A stretch of DNA of 64,000 bases. Origin: Synechococcus sp. MU1643 (lineage in GTDB: Bacteria > Cyanobacteriota > Cyanobacteriia > PCC-6307 > Cyanobiaceae). The position numbers and the translations under genes are program-made. Below are positions 40,211 through 49,285 of the stretch, piece after piece. The notes beneath the pieces are model-generated. The model made no database searches, was not told the DNA's origin, and was given only the letters and a program-made list of their open reading frames with translations. Numbering within the stretch: the first letter of the stretch is position 1; every line of letters begins with the position of its first letter. The stretch is from contig NZ_VTKY01000002.1 in assembly GCF_020514095.1 (NCBI RefSeq), positions 248,001 through 312,000 on the forward strand, given 5' to 3'.

Positions 40211-40675
40211 TTAGAGCCCCAGGCGGAGCAAAAGCGGCGGAAGCAGGAGGAACAGAGCGATCAGCAAGGAGCTGATGGCGGCCGTGAGCACGGCGGCAGC
40301 AGCACAGTCTTTGGCGATGCGGGCCAAGGGGTGATAACGCCGGCCAATGGCCAGATCCACTACCGCTTCCATCGCAGTGTTCAGCAGCTCCAATACCAGA
40401 ACGGCAGCCACCGTAAGCACCAGCACGGCCAGGCGGATTAGATCCAGTTGCAGCCAGGTGGCCATGCCAAACACCACCAGGCCCGTCACCACATGGATGC
40501 GGAAGTTGCGCTGGGTGAGGAAGGCGTAGCCAAGGCCTTGGGCGGCGTAGCGAAAACTCGACGGCAGATCACCGGCGATGCGCCAGCTGCCCCGTCGTCG
40601 CATGGCGTTGGGCACCATGGCCACTTCTTCAGAAGCTGCGTCTGCGGGTGGTCTCCGGGGCGATTCGGTGGTCAT
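40211..40675 (-). CDS. dgkA: Diacylglycerol kinase / undecaprenol kinase family
   Basis: A small integral membrane kinase of 154 residues from the ATG at 40675. The N-terminal 45 residues are polar. The core is [20 protein letters not shown], followed by three membrane helices. The family signature [20 protein letters not shown] and the KDCAAAAVL segment carry the catalytic Glu/Asn/Asp residues. Substrate (diacylglycerol or undecaprenol) is not decidable from sequence. It follows ybeY, its common neighbour in bacteria. Confidence 0.93.
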   Translation of the reverse strand: MTTESPRRPPADAASEEVAMVPNAMRRRGSWRIAGDLPSSFRYAAQGLGYAFLTQRNFRIHVVTGLVVFGMATWLQLDLIRLAVLVLTVAAVLVLELLNTAMEAVVDLAIGRRYHPLARIAKDCAAAAVLTAAISSLLIALFLLLPPLLLRLGL

Positions 40676-40722
40676 CGGAACGGAACTCGGACTCCGCAGG
40701 GCACATGCCCGCTTTTGGAAGA

Positions 40723-41274
40723 TTACCTGGGTTCTCCAGACCACCCATCCCCAAGAAGCCTTTCTTGCAGGGCCAGCATCGCGGCACGGCTGTCGTCATC
40801 GGGATGGTCCCAGCCCAGCAGGTGCAGCAGGCCATGGCTCACCAGCCAGCGCAATTCCCGCTGCAGGCTGTGCCCCTGTTCCTGGGCCTGACGTCGGGCC
40901 GTTTCCAGGGAAACGACAATGTCTCCCAGTTCGATGCTGGGCCCTTTCATCCAGTCACCGGCATCGTCGAGGGCGGCAAACGACAACACATCCGTGGGGC
41001 CAGTTTTCTGGCGCCAGGTGCTGTTCAAATCCGCGATGTTGGCGTCATCGGTGAAGCGCAGCCCCAGGCTTAGCTCTTCCGCCGCGCGCACCAGGGTTGG
41101 GCAGTCGAGGCTCTCATCCCCGAAAAGTCTGTTCAGCCAATGCTCCAGCTGCTGGAGCCATACCGTCTCATCGAGCAGGTCGGCACTGTCGGAGGGTTCC
41201 AGCGCCACCCCCTCCTGCTCCAGCGCAAGGTCGAGCTCCATGCCTACCCCGGCAGTGTCGGACGCCCTAGCCAT
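40723..41274 (-). CDS. ybeY: Endoribonuclease YbeY, rRNA maturation factor
   Basis: A zinc-dependent RNase in 16S rRNA maturation and ribosome quality control. The 183-residue product has the signature LVSHGLLHLLGWDHPDDD with the three zinc histidines, preceded by TDVLSFAALDD. The N-terminal 45 residues are acidic and less conserved. Its start overlaps the end of the DUF3285 gene by 31 bases. It is part of the prfB-to-MBL minus-strand run. Confidence 0.95.
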   Translation of the reverse strand: MARASDTAGVGMELDLALEQEGVALEPSDSADLLDETVWLQQLEHWLNRLFGDESLDCPTLVRAAEELSLGLRFTDDANIADLNSTWRQKTGPTDVLSFAALDDAGDWMKGPSIELGDIVVSLETARRQAQEQGHSLQRELRWLVSHGLLHLLGWDHPDDDSRAAMLALQERLLGDGWSGEPR

Positions 41275-41408
41275 GCCACGAGGGTGATGAAGCCGAGTAA
41301 TCCCATGGCGGTGAGACCGAAGTGAAACAGGCTCTTGCTGCCCTTGCGCACCATGTTGCGCATGGCCTGTTTAACGAAGCTCGGCGGTGGTGTGCTCTCG
41401 GTGGCCAT
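41244..41408 (-). CDS. Small DUF3285 membrane protein
   Basis: A 54-residue protein from the ATG at 41408, below the size usually listed. It reads SFVKQAMRNMVRKGSKSLFH, then a single hydrophobic segment FGLTAMGLLGFITLVAWLGR. This matches the pattern of the short cyanobacterial DUF3285 family. It starts 4 bases after the prfB stop and overlaps ybeY by 31 bases, so translation is probably coupled. Function unknown. Confidence 0.8.
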   Translation of the reverse strand: MATESTPPPSFVKQAMRNMVRKGSKSLFHFGLTAMGLLGFITLVAWLGRPTLPG

Positions 41409-41412
41409 GGGA

Positions 41413-42541
41413 TCAGGAATCGGCGTCGGCGCCGGGGCTATCGACACCCTGGCGCAAAGAGGCGTCGATAAATGGGTCGAGGGCCCCATCCATCACGGCT
41501 TGCACATCGTTAGTTTCTTCATTGGTGCGGAGGTCTTTCACCATTTGGTATGGCTGAAAGACGTAGTTGCGGATCTGGTTGCCCCAGGCCGCTTCAACGA
41601 TGTCGCCGCGGATGTCGGCGATTTCGGCCGCCCGTTGCTCCTGGGCGATTACCAGCAATTTGGCCATCAGCAACGCCATCGCCTTCTCCTTGTTCTGGAG
41701 CTGGGAGCGCTCCTGGGTGCAGCGCACAAACAGCCCGGTGGGAATGTGCAGGATGCGCACAGCTGTTTCCACCTTGTTCACGTTCTGGCCACCGGCGCCG
41801 CCCGAGCGGCTGGTGGTGATTTCCAGGTCCTTTTCTGGAATGTCTAGCTTGAGGTCCTCCTCGAGCTTGGGCATAACCTCCACACCGGCAAAGCTGGTCT
41901 GGCGCTTGTCGTTGGCGTTGAACGGTGAGATGCGCACCAGGCGATGGGTCCCTTTCTCGTTGCGCAGGTAGCCGTAGGCGTAGCGCCCTTCGATCTCGAT
42001 CGTGCAGCTCTTGATTCCGGCTTCTTCCCCTTCGGAGAGTTCGTCCACGGTCACCTTCATGCCGCGGTCTTCCGCCCAGCGGGTGTACATGCGCAGCAGC
42101 ATCTGAGCCCAGTCCTGGGCGTCTGTGCCGCCGGCCCCTGCATTGATGCTGAGGACGGCACCCTCTTTGTCGTATTCGCCGCTGAGCAGGCGTTCCAGCT
42201 CCCAGCGGTCCAGCCCTTGGCGTAACTGGTTCAGGCCGTTCTGGGCTTCCTGCAGCAGGTCCTCATCGGGCTCCAGCTCATAGAGCTCAAGGGTGGCCTG
42301 GGCGTCATCGACTGCACCGCGCCATCCGGCCAGCTGAGACAGCTGGGCTTTCACCTCATCCAGACGCCGCATCTGCTTCTGGGCGTTCTGCTGGTCATCC
42401 CAGAAATCGGGCTGGGCCGCGAGTTGTTCGAGATCCTGTTGCCTTGCGTTCAGTGCAGGGACGTCAAAGACAGTCCTGGGCATTGCCCAGGCGGTCAGTG
42501 AGCTCGGAAAGGTCGCGTTTGAAGTCGGTGAGATCCAGCAA
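41413..42541 (-). CDS. prfB: Peptide chain release factor 2, expressed by programmed +1 frameshift
   Basis: Releases peptides at UGA and UAA. The main frame carries the RF2 codon-recognition tripeptide in [10 protein letters not shown] and the catalytic GGQ in [18 protein letters not shown]. The first 25 codons (42541-42467) encode [20 protein letters not shown]-type family sequence in another frame and end at CTT TGA C; skipping the T at 42466 joins it to [14 protein letters not shown]. Total is about 375 residues, normal for RF2. The TTG at 42541 is the likeliest start. The ATG at 42483 in the downstream frame is not needed. The UGA lets RF2 regulate its own synthesis. Confidence 0.93.
42464..42470 (-). 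promoter_or_regulatory. prfB +1 programmed frameshift site (CTT TGA C)
   Basis: On the minus strand the string CTTTGAC (42469-42463) matches the RF2 recoding site, with the UGA at 42466-42464. An AGGA lies five to six bases upstream and may serve as a weak internal Shine-Dalgarno. When RF2 is scarce, slow decoding of UGA allows slippage from CUU into the +1 frame. Confidence 0.92.
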
Positions 42542-42618
42542 AGACTCGATCCTGATCAGCCTCTGACGCTATCAGCGCAGTTGCTGCATAGGATCCGACC
42601 ACCGGCATCATCAACGCA

Positions 42619-42876
42619 ATGGCCAAGGTTGAGATCTACACCTGGCAAACTTGCCCGTTCTGCGTCCGCGCCAAGGGGCTCTTGGATCGCAAGGGGGTGA
42701 GCTACACCGAATACAGCGTGGATGGCGATGAGCCTGGCCGCGATGCCATGGCGGCCAGGGGCGATGGTCGCCGCAGCGTTCCTCAGATTTACATCGACGA
42801 TCGCCACATCGGTGGCTGTGACGACCTCCATGCTTTGGAGCGCGCCGCTGAGCTTGATGCGCTGCTGAAGGCCTGA
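42619..42876 (+). CDS. grxC: Glutaredoxin 3 (GrxC-like)
   Basis: A dithiol glutaredoxin of 85 residues. The active site CPFC is in YTWQTCPFCVRAKGLLDRKG (Cys12 and Cys15). RSVPQIYIDDRHIGGCDDLH gives the cis-proline and glutathione-binding GG motif. It uses glutathione, and is followed after only 3 bases by gshB, the enzyme making it, so the two form a functional pair. Confidence 0.96.
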   Translation: MAKVEIYTWQTCPFCVRAKGLLDRKGVSYTEYSVDGDEPGRDAMAARGDGRRSVPQIYIDDRHIGGCDDLHALERAAELDALLKA

Positions 42877-42879
42877 TCG

Positions 42880-43803
42880 ATGCGCCAGCTGTTTGTTCTG
42901 GATCCGCTGGGGCAGATCAATCCAGCCAAGGATTCCTCTGTTGCGCTCATGCAGGCCGCCTGTCGGGCCGGCGATGAGGTGTGGGCCTGCACGCCCTCTG
43001 ATCTGATTGCTCGGGGTGATGAACCCCTAGTGATTGCCCTGCCGGTGACCCCGGAGCCCTGGATCACGGTTGGGATGGCCGAACGTCAGGCCCTGGCTGG
43101 GTTTGACGTGATTTGGATGCGCAAGGATCCGCCGGTGGATGAGGCGTATCTATACGCCACCCATCTGCTGGAGGTGGCGGAGCGGGCCGGGGTGCGGGTG
43201 CTCAATCGCCCCAGTGCGTTGCGCAGCTGGAATGAAAAGTTGGGGGCGTTGCGCTTCAGCCGTTGGATGGCCCCCACGCTGGTTGCGGGGCGGGTGTCTG
43301 AGCTGCTGTTGTTTGCCCAGGAGCAGCAGGAGATCGTGCTTAAACCCTTGGGGGGCCGTGCCGGCCTGGGGGTGATTCGGGTCAACGGTCAGTCGCCGGG
43401 CTTGAAGGCCCTGCTGGAGTTGGTGACGGAGCAGGAACGCTTGCCGGTGATGGCCCAGGCTTTTCTGCCGTCCGTGAGCGAGGGCGACAAGCGCATCCTG
43501 CTGGTGGACGGCGATCCCCTGGGGGCGATCAACCGGCGCCCATCAGCTGGTGAGTTCCGCAGCAACTTGGCTGTGGGTGGCCAGGCGGAGGCCACGGAAC
43601 TCACGGAGCGGGAACGTCAGATCTGTGCTGCTCTGGCCCCAGCGCTGCGGGCCGAGGGATTGTTCTTCGTCGGTATCGATGTGATCGGCGGCATGCTCAG
43701 CGAAATAAACGTCACCAGCCCCACCGGTGTGCGGGAAGTGGAGCGGCTGATGAACCAGCCCCTGGCGGATCAGACGATTGAGCGGTTGCGCGCGCTGGTC
43801 TGA
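42880..43803 (+). CDS. gshB: Glutathione synthetase
   Basis: Joins glycine to gamma-glutamylcysteine using ATP. The 307-residue ATP-grasp protein starts [20 protein letters not shown] and has [36 protein letters not shown] and [20 protein letters not shown], typical of bacterial GshB. It is coupled with grxC. Its last 34 bases overlap the end of the convergent menF. Confidence 0.96.
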   Translation: MRQLFVLDPLGQINPAKDSSVALMQAACRAGDEVWACTPSDLIARGDEPLVIALPVTPEPWITVGMAERQALAGFDVIWMRKDPPVDEAYLYATHLLEVAERAGVRVLNRPSALRSWNEKLGALRFSRWMAPTLVAGRVSELLLFAQEQQEIVLKPLGGRAGLGVIRVNGQSPGLKALLELVTEQERLPVMAQAFLPSVSEGDKRILLVDGDPLGAINRRPSAGEFRSNLAVGGQAEATELTERERQICAALAPALRAEGLFFVGIDVIGGMLSEINVTSPTGVREVERLMNQPLADQTIERLRALV

Positions 43804-45176
43804 AGTTCCAGCTGGTCCGCCAGAACGGCCAGCTTCAGTCCCACTTCCTGCAGCTCGCGCTCGGCAACGGATCCCCGCACCAGGCCTGCTCCGGCGGTGA
43901 GGTCCAGCTCGCAGCCCCGGGCATGACCGCAGCGGATTGCCACCCGCAGTTCCCCATCACCGGCGCTGTCGATCCAGCCGATCGGCGCTGCGTAACTTCC
44001 CCGTTCGAAGGGTTCGAGGGTGCGCAACCAGGCCATCGCGTCGCGTCGTGGTAAGCCGGCAACGGCGGGGGTGGGGTGCAGCTGTTCAGCCAGGGCCAGC
44101 ACCGGCTGACCGTGGGTTTCCGCCGTGATCGGGGTGTGCAGGTGGGTGAGATTGCCGTGCCGGGCTAGTTGGGGTTGCCGGCGGTGGCGAGGGGTCAAGC
44201 CGTTGCGGCGCAGTTGGTCGGTGATGGTTTCCACCACCAATTGGTGTTCGCGGCGGTCCTTGTCGGAGCGCAGCAGCTGAGCCCCGGAATCCCCTTGCCC
44301 CGCCGTGCCGGCCAGGGCATCGCTGCGCAGCCAACCGGCCCGCAGGCTGAGCAGCCGTTCCGGAGATGCACCAAAAAAGGCATCTCCGGCATGGCGCTGC
44401 CAGAGGAAGCGGCAGCTGCCGGCCTGCTGCCGCCGCAGTCGTTTCAACAGCGGCAGGGGGTTGAAGGTTTCGGCCAGAATAATGCGATGTCGCACTGCCA
44501 GCACCAGTTTGTGCAGCTCGTCGTCGTTGACCAGATCAATGCCGCGGGTGAGGGCTGCGGCGTAGCGCTGCCGCCAGGTTTCCGGTTCCGTTGCCGCCAC
44601 CATCGCCTGGGGCTTGAGCGGGGTTGGCGTGGCTGGCTTCTTGACCAGCTGTTCGTGCTTGAGCCAAAGCTGTTCCGCCAGCTCGCGGCAGTCCGCTGCA
44701 CTGCTCACGACCCCATTCAGCCGCAGCCAGCCGCGGCGTCCCTGACGGCTCAGCTGCCATCGAGGCAGCACCGCCTGCACCGATGGCACCACCGCTTCAC
44801 TGCGGCGGCGTTCACTCACCTGATCGAAGAAGCGGAAACGCAGCAGCACCCGAGGCCGCGCATGGGCTGGGCTGTCCGCTGCCGTGTCGTGCAAGCGGCT
44901 CAGGCAGAGGTCGGCGAAGCGCTGGGCCTGCTCAAAGCGACGACTGCCCGCCAGCTCCAATTCCTGGCAGGGCCCTGCAGCGGCCAGGCAGAGGCCCGGG
45001 GCGCTGTCCCACAGCACCTGCAAACTTTCCTGTTCCGCCAGCTGCGGCAGGGCAAGAAGCGGGTCGATCCCTTCGATCGGCAGGGCCAGGCTCAGCAGCG
45101 CTTCATCGCCGTCACAGGCCAACCATCCCCGCTGGGCAGCGGAGAGGAGGGTGCTGAAACAACAATCAGCCGACAT
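43770..45176 (-). CDS. menF: Isochorismate synthase
   Basis: Converts chorismate to isochorismate, the entry step to phylloquinone in cyanobacteria. The 468-residue product has a divergent N-terminal half and a C-terminal chorismate-binding domain: [60 protein letters not shown], and the final [20 protein letters not shown]. It is divergent from menA, 70 bases away, and lies next to three other genes of the pathway, which supports menF over a salicylate or anthranilate role. Confidence 0.93.
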   Translation of the reverse strand: MSADCCFSTLLSAAQRGWLACDGDEALLSLALPIEGIDPLLALPQLAEQESLQVLWDSAPGLCLAAAGPCQELELAGSRRFEQAQRFADLCLSRLHDTAADSPAHARPRVLLRFRFFDQVSERRRSEAVVPSVQAVLPRWQLSRQGRRGWLRLNGVVSSAADCRELAEQLWLKHEQLVKKPATPTPLKPQAMVAATEPETWRQRYAAALTRGIDLVNDDELHKLVLAVRHRIILAETFNPLPLLKRLRRQQAGSCRFLWQRHAGDAFFGASPERLLSLRAGWLRSDALAGTAGQGDSGAQLLRSDKDRREHQLVVETITDQLRRNGLTPRHRRQPQLARHGNLTHLHTPITAETHGQPVLALAEQLHPTPAVAGLPRRDAMAWLRTLEPFERGSYAAPIGWIDSAGDGELRVAIRCGHARGCELDLTAGAGLVRGSVAERELQEVGLKLAVLADQLELQTSARNRSIV

Positions 45177-45246
45177 CCGCGGCGTTTCCGGCCAGGGTTA
45201 CTGCTCAAATGTATGGGTCTTCGCCCTGCGGGAACGGGTCCTGTCC

Positions 45247-46191
45247 ATGTCTGAGCCGCAGGCTGTCGCATCCCGTTACGCCGATCGGCGCCGTTTGTGG
45301 AAGGCAGCGATCAAGTGGCCGATGTATTCCGTCGCCGTGATGCCAGTGCTGGTCGCCGCTGGATGGCAGTTCGGGGTGGTGGGCTCTCTGCGATGGCTGC
45401 AGTTGGGGGGCTTTTTGCTGGCGGCGATTTTGTTGTTGCTCTGGGAAAACCTCAGCAACGATGTTTTTGATGCGGCCACGGGGGTGGATGCCACCGGCAA
45501 GCCCCATTCCGTGGTGAACCTCATCGGCCGCCGGGACCGTGTCGCCCAGGGGGCGACCGCCGCGCTGATGCTGGGGTTGCTGTTGATGGGGGGGGTGGCT
45601 TGGAACAGCAGCTGGGCGGTGTTGGCACTGGTGCTGGTGTGCTGCGGCCTGGGTTACGTGTACCAGGGCCCTCCATTCCGTCTGGGTTACCGCGGCCTGG
45701 GCGAGCCCCTGTGCTGGCTGGCCTTTGGGCCCTTCGCCACCGCAGCGGCTCTGTTGGTCCTGCAGCCCAGGGGGGCAGCATCGATTGCTTGGGGCACCGC
45801 GTGGATGTTGGGGGCAGGCCCCGCTCTGGCGACCACCCTGGTGTTGTTCTGCTCCCACTTCCATCAGGTGGAGGAGGACGCCGCCCACGGCAAACGTTCG
45901 CCGGTGGTGCGTCTGGGCACGGCTCGGGCGGCGGGGCTGGTGCCCTGGTTTGTGGCCATGACGCTGGCGCTGGAGTGGGTGCCCGTGCTGCATGGGGACT
46001 GGCCTCCGACGGTGTTGTTGAGCGCTCTTGGTCTTCCTGCCGGGGTGCAGCTGATGCGTCTGCTCCAGCGCCACCACGATCGGCCGGAGCTGATCAGCGG
46101 CAGCAAGTTTCTGGCCTTGCGCTTCCAGGGCTGGAATGGTCTGGGGCTGAGTGCAGGTCTGGCGCTGGCTCGCTTCTGGACGGGCGGATGA
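45247..46191 (+). CDS. menA: 2-carboxy-1,4-naphthoquinone phytyltransferase
   Basis: Attaches the phytyl chain to the naphthoate ring in phylloquinone synthesis. The 314-residue UbiA-superfamily membrane protein has about eight hydrophobic helices. The first Asp-rich motif is in LLLWENLSNDVFDAATGVDA followed by TGKPHSVVN, and the second in FCSHFHQVEEDAAHGKRSPV. The ATG at 45247 is chosen; a longer frame overlaps menF. The stop overlaps the menC start (ATGA at 46188). Confidence 0.94.
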   Translation: MSEPQAVASRYADRRRLWKAAIKWPMYSVAVMPVLVAAGWQFGVVGSLRWLQLGGFLLAAILLLLWENLSNDVFDAATGVDATGKPHSVVNLIGRRDRVAQGATAALMLGLLLMGGVAWNSSWAVLALVLVCCGLGYVYQGPPFRLGYRGLGEPLCWLAFGPFATAAALLVLQPRGAASIAWGTAWMLGAGPALATTLVLFCSHFHQVEEDAAHGKRSPVVRLGTARAAGLVPWFVAMTLALEWVPVLHGDWPPTVLLSALGLPAGVQLMRLLQRHHDRPELISGSKFLALRFQGWNGLGLSAGLALARFWTGG

Positions 46192-47156
46192 CGCTCCGGC
46201 TGCAGCGTCGCCGCTTCCGCTTTGCCCTGCTGCAGCCGCTGCGCACGGCAGCCGGCGTGCTGCAGGAGCGCTCTGGTTGGTTGCTGCGGCTGCAGGGTGA
46301 TCAGGGGGCCGTGGGCTGGGGCGAAGCGGCTCCGCTTCAGCGGCATCAGTTCACGGCCTGTGAGCACGCTCTCGCCTCGCTGCGAGACGAGTTTCCTCAG
46401 GCTCAGTTGGAGGCCCTGCTGCAGGAGGTGCCGGGGGCACTGGGTTTTGGTCTGGGGGCGGCGCTGGCGGAGCTGCAAGGTGTGGTGGGTGCTGCTTCGC
46501 CCCAGGGATGGCTGAGGGCGCCTGCCCCTGCGCTTTTGTTGCCTGCTGGCGAGGCCATGCTTGCGGCTCTGGAGGCTGCGGCAGCATCGGCGGGTGGCCT
46601 TGAGGAGCGCACCTTTAAGTGGAAGGTAGCGACGGAGCCCGATCCCCTCGAACGTCAGCTGCTCGAGCAGCTGCTTCAGCGGCTGCCCACCACGGCCCGG
46701 TTGCGGCTGGATGCCAACGGCGGCTGGGACCGCAGCACGGCCCAGGCCTGGATGCAGCGGTTGTGCGATGACCCGCGCCTGGATTGGTTGGAGCAGCCGC
46801 TGGCGGTGAAAGATCAAGCTGGCCTGGAGCAGTTGGCGGTGCTGGGGCCGGTGGCCCTCGATGAATCGCTCGACCAGCACCCGGAGCTGTGCCGCAGCTG
46901 GAGCGGCTGGCAGGTGCGGCGGCCTGCGCTGGAGGGGGATCCCCGCCTGCTGTTGCGGGAGCTGCAAGCGGGGATCCCCCAACGGATGCTGAGCACGGCG
47001 TTTGAAACCGGCATCGGTCGGCGTTGGTTGGAGCATCTAGCCGGGCTTCAGGCCCAGGGGCCTACGCCGACGGCACCGGGCCTGGCCCCCGGCTGGACGC
47101 CATCGGGGCCCTTGTTCTCCACGGATTCAGAACAGGTCTGGGCCGCAGCAGCATGA
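46188..47156 (+). CDS. menC: o-Succinylbenzoate synthase
   Basis: Dehydrates SHCHC to o-succinylbenzoate. The 322-residue enolase-superfamily protein has the KxK motif in RTFKWKVATEP, the metal Asp in LRLDANGGWD, Glu in WLEQPLAVKD and Asp in VALDESLDQH. The C-terminal LSTAFETGIGRRWLEHLAG is typical. It is joined to menA by a 4-base overlap and to menE by another (47153-47156), so menA-menC-menE are probably one operon. Confidence 0.94.
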   Translation: MTLRLQRRRFRFALLQPLRTAAGVLQERSGWLLRLQGDQGAVGWGEAAPLQRHQFTACEHALASLRDEFPQAQLEALLQEVPGALGFGLGAALAELQGVVGAASPQGWLRAPAPALLLPAGEAMLAALEAAAASAGGLEERTFKWKVATEPDPLERQLLEQLLQRLPTTARLRLDANGGWDRSTAQAWMQRLCDDPRLDWLEQPLAVKDQAGLEQLAVLGPVALDESLDQHPELCRSWSGWQVRRPALEGDPRLLLRELQAGIPQRMLSTAFETGIGRRWLEHLAGLQAQGPTPTAPGLAPGWTPSGPLFSTDSEQVWAAAA

Positions 47157-48319
47157 GCGAGTTCGAGCGGCTGGAGCAGAGGCTGGCGGCGGGGCAGTGG
47201 GTGCCCCTGGCGCCGGAGGCGGATGCTGCCCCCATCGATCAACTGCCGCCAGGCCCGGGTGTGCTGGTGCGTAGTGGTGGCAGCAGTGGCGGCAGCCGTT
47301 GCTGCGCCCAGCCGTCGCTGCATCTCGACCGTTCGGCCGCAGCCACCGCCCATTGGTTGACGGGGATCGGCCTTGACCCCGCCGCCACTCTGCTGCTCAA
47401 TGCACTGCCTCACACCCATGTGAGTGGTCTGATGCCTTGGTGGCGCGCCGGCTGTTGGGGCGCGGGGCATCAGCCACTGGCGCCGGGGTTGATGAAAACC
47501 CCCACCGAATTGCTTGCGTTCTGCCAGGGCCTGCCTGCCTGGCGGACGACCTCTGCATTGCTGTCGTTGGTGCCCACGCAGCTGGCGCGTCTGCTGGCCC
47601 ATCCCGACGGGGTGGCCTTCCTGCAGCAGCTGCAGCTGATTTGGATCGGTGGCGCTGCCCTTCCGCCTCCGTTGGCGGATCAGGCTCGGGCGTTGCAGCT
47701 GCCGCTGGCGCCTTGTTATGGGTCAACGGAGACGGCGGCGATGGTGACGGCATTGCCACCAGACCGCTTCTTGGCCGGCGAGCCGGGGTGTGGCGACCCG
47801 CTCATGGATGTGGAGCTGCGGCTGGCCGCTGATGGGGCGCTTCAGGTGCGCACTGATCGGTTGGCCCTGGGCCGTTGGTGGGCGGATCAGCCCGATCGGT
47901 GGGAACCGCTCAGGGATGCTGATGGCTGGTGGCGCTCCGGGGATCGGGCCATGTTGACCCCAGGCCTCCAGATTGCGGGCCGGATCGATGGTGCCATTCA
48001 CTCCGGCGGAGAAACCGTGTTTCCCGAGCAGCTGGAGGAGCGTTTGATGACCCCGATTCAGGCGGAATCACTCCCGGTGAGCGCCGTGCTGTTGCTCGGT
48101 GTGGATGATCCTGAGTGGGGACAGCGGTTGGTGGCCCTCGTCGGCAGCATGGACGCTGCGGTGTTGCCGCGGCTTGAAGCCCTCACACTGTCCTGGTCAC
48201 CGGCGGAGACGCCTCGGCGTTGGGTCGTATGCCCCGACTTGGCGCCCTCGGCGCTGGGGAAATGGCAGCGCCAGCGCTGGCGGGAGTGGTTAGAGCGGTT
48301 GGATGTGGCCGAGGCTTGA
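47153..48319 (+). CDS. menE: o-Succinylbenzoate--CoA ligase
   Basis: Adenylates o-succinylbenzoate and forms its CoA thioester. The 388-residue ANL-superfamily protein has a P-loop-like LVRSGGSSGGSRC, LLNALPHTHVSGLMPWWRAG, and APCYGSTETAAMVTALPPDR. The C-terminal lid has DGWWRSGDRAML and IAGRIDGAIHSGGETVFPEQ, followed by APSALGKWQR with the late catalytic Lys. It is short for an ANL ligase, which fits MenE. The last 30 bases overlap the convergent thioesterase gene. Confidence 0.93.
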   Translation: MSEFERLEQRLAAGQWVPLAPEADAAPIDQLPPGPGVLVRSGGSSGGSRCCAQPSLHLDRSAAATAHWLTGIGLDPAATLLLNALPHTHVSGLMPWWRAGCWGAGHQPLAPGLMKTPTELLAFCQGLPAWRTTSALLSLVPTQLARLLAHPDGVAFLQQLQLIWIGGAALPPPLADQARALQLPLAPCYGSTETAAMVTALPPDRFLAGEPGCGDPLMDVELRLAADGALQVRTDRLALGRWWADQPDRWEPLRDADGWWRSGDRAMLTPGLQIAGRIDGAIHSGGETVFPEQLEERLMTPIQAESLPVSAVLLLGVDDPEWGQRLVALVGSMDAAVLPRLEALTLSWSPAETPRRWVVCPDLAPSALGKWQRQRWREWLERLDVAEA

Positions 48320-48739
48320 CGCCTCTAGCCAACGGTCCACGCCATCGGGCAGAGCACAGCGGCGCCGGGTGTTGACGTCGATGGCCACATGGCGCAGGCA
48401 GCCTGTGGCGACAAGCTTGTCCTCCAGCAGCACCTGGCTGTTCACCGCAAGGCTGCTGGGATCAAGCCGTTTTGGTTCCAGGCGGATCAGCAGCTTGTCG
48501 CCCACCTGCACCGGGACGCGGAAATCGGCATGGCAGTGCACGATCGGCAAGGCCACGCTCGGTTGCTCTCCGCGGCCGCCAGGGAAGACTGAACCCGCTG
48601 GTAACCCAAACTGCTCCAGGCTTTCCTCCCAGGCCTGGTGGCACCAGCCCAGCAGCTGCTGAAAGTGCATCACGCCAGCGGCATCCGTGTCGCTAAAGCG
48701 CACGGTTCGGCTCAGCTCCAGCCAGGGGGCAGAGGTCAT
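48290..48739 (-). CDS. 1,4-dihydroxy-2-naphthoyl-CoA hydrolase (hotdog thioesterase)
   Basis: Releases DHNA from its CoA ester before prenylation. The 149-residue 4HBT-type hotdog protein has TVRFSDTDAAGVMHFQQLLG with the catalytic Asp (about residue 19), and VHCHADFRVPVQVGDKLLIR. In cyanobacteria this activity is named DHNA-CoA hydrolase. The placement beside menF, menA, menC and menE supports the assignment, though hotdog thioesterases are hard to assign by sequence alone. Confidence 0.9.
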   Translation of the reverse strand: MTSAPWLELSRTVRFSDTDAAGVMHFQQLLGWCHQAWEESLEQFGLPAGSVFPGGRGEQPSVALPIVHCHADFRVPVQVGDKLLIRLEPKRLDPSSLAVNSQVLLEDKLVATGCLRHVAIDVNTRRRCALPDGVDRWLEASSLGHIQPL

Positions 48740-48859
48740 GGCGATGTGTTGTTAGAGCCGGTGCCGATTGTCACCCTGACAGAAATTTCGCCCCAAGCAT
48801 GGCCGCGCCATCGCCTTCGAGCCCCCGTCCGTCCAGAAGGCCTGGCAGGCCTTCCTGCA

Positions 48860-49234
48860 TCACATCCCGGTGGTGTCGGCGATCATCGGCAGTAGTGATT
48901 CGGCACTGGGCCATCTGTTGGCGCTCAGGCGCAGCAGCCAGTAGCTGATTAACGCTCCAGCCACCATCGGCAGGGGCCAGAAGGGAAGGCCCTTCGGGAT
49001 GAGACGCCGTTGCTGGAGCGCCAGCACACTCCAGAGCACAAGCCCCAGGGCGGCAATGGGGCCAAACAGATGCCATTGCAGCGATCCGCTCAGATCACCG
49101 GTGAGTGCTGCCCCCGTCGCGCGGGTCAGAAAGCAGGTGGGTCAAGGAACGCAGGTGAGGGCACGCAACGGATAGCCCAGGCCGGGAAGGCCTGGATGCA
49201 GTCCCTTGAGCCACAACCCACCAGTGAAAGTCAC
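48860..49234 (-). pseudogene. DUF2752 membrane protein gene interrupted by an in-frame TGA
   Basis: From a GTG at 49234 the minus strand reads MTFTGGLWLKGLHPGLPGLG, then YPLRALTCVP, a TGA at 49144-49142, then PTCFLTRATGAALTGDL, two hydrophobic helices (FGPIAALGLVLWSVLAL and FWPLPMVAGALISYWLLRL) and a TGA stop at 48862-48860. The whole resembles the DUF2752 family, in which the stop position is the first Cys of a CPxC motif. No frameshift is needed. Total is 124 codons with the stop at codon 31. No start codon favours the downstream part, so it is probably a recently inactivated gene. A sequencing error is possible; selenocysteine is unlikely. Confidence 0.78.
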
Positions 49235-49285
49235 GGGCAGCAGGTAGCCCGTGCGTTACAACCGCCGCAGAAAACGGTTCAGAGA

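Noticed and set aside
42413-42483. ATG at 42483 as the prfB start
   Set aside because: It omits the conserved RF2 N-terminus, which is encoded upstream in the other frame and joined at CTT TGA C.
48837-48848. AAGGCC-TGGCA-GGCCTT hairpin downstream of the DUF2752 gene
   Set aside because: The stem is only 6 bp and no T run follows on either strand, so it is not supported as a terminator.
48860-49234. Selenoprotein reading of the DUF2752 TGA
   Set aside because: UGA at a Cys position is suggestive, but no clear bacterial SECIS hairpin is seen just downstream, and picocyanobacteria are not known to have the Sec machinery. A nonsense mutation is simpler.
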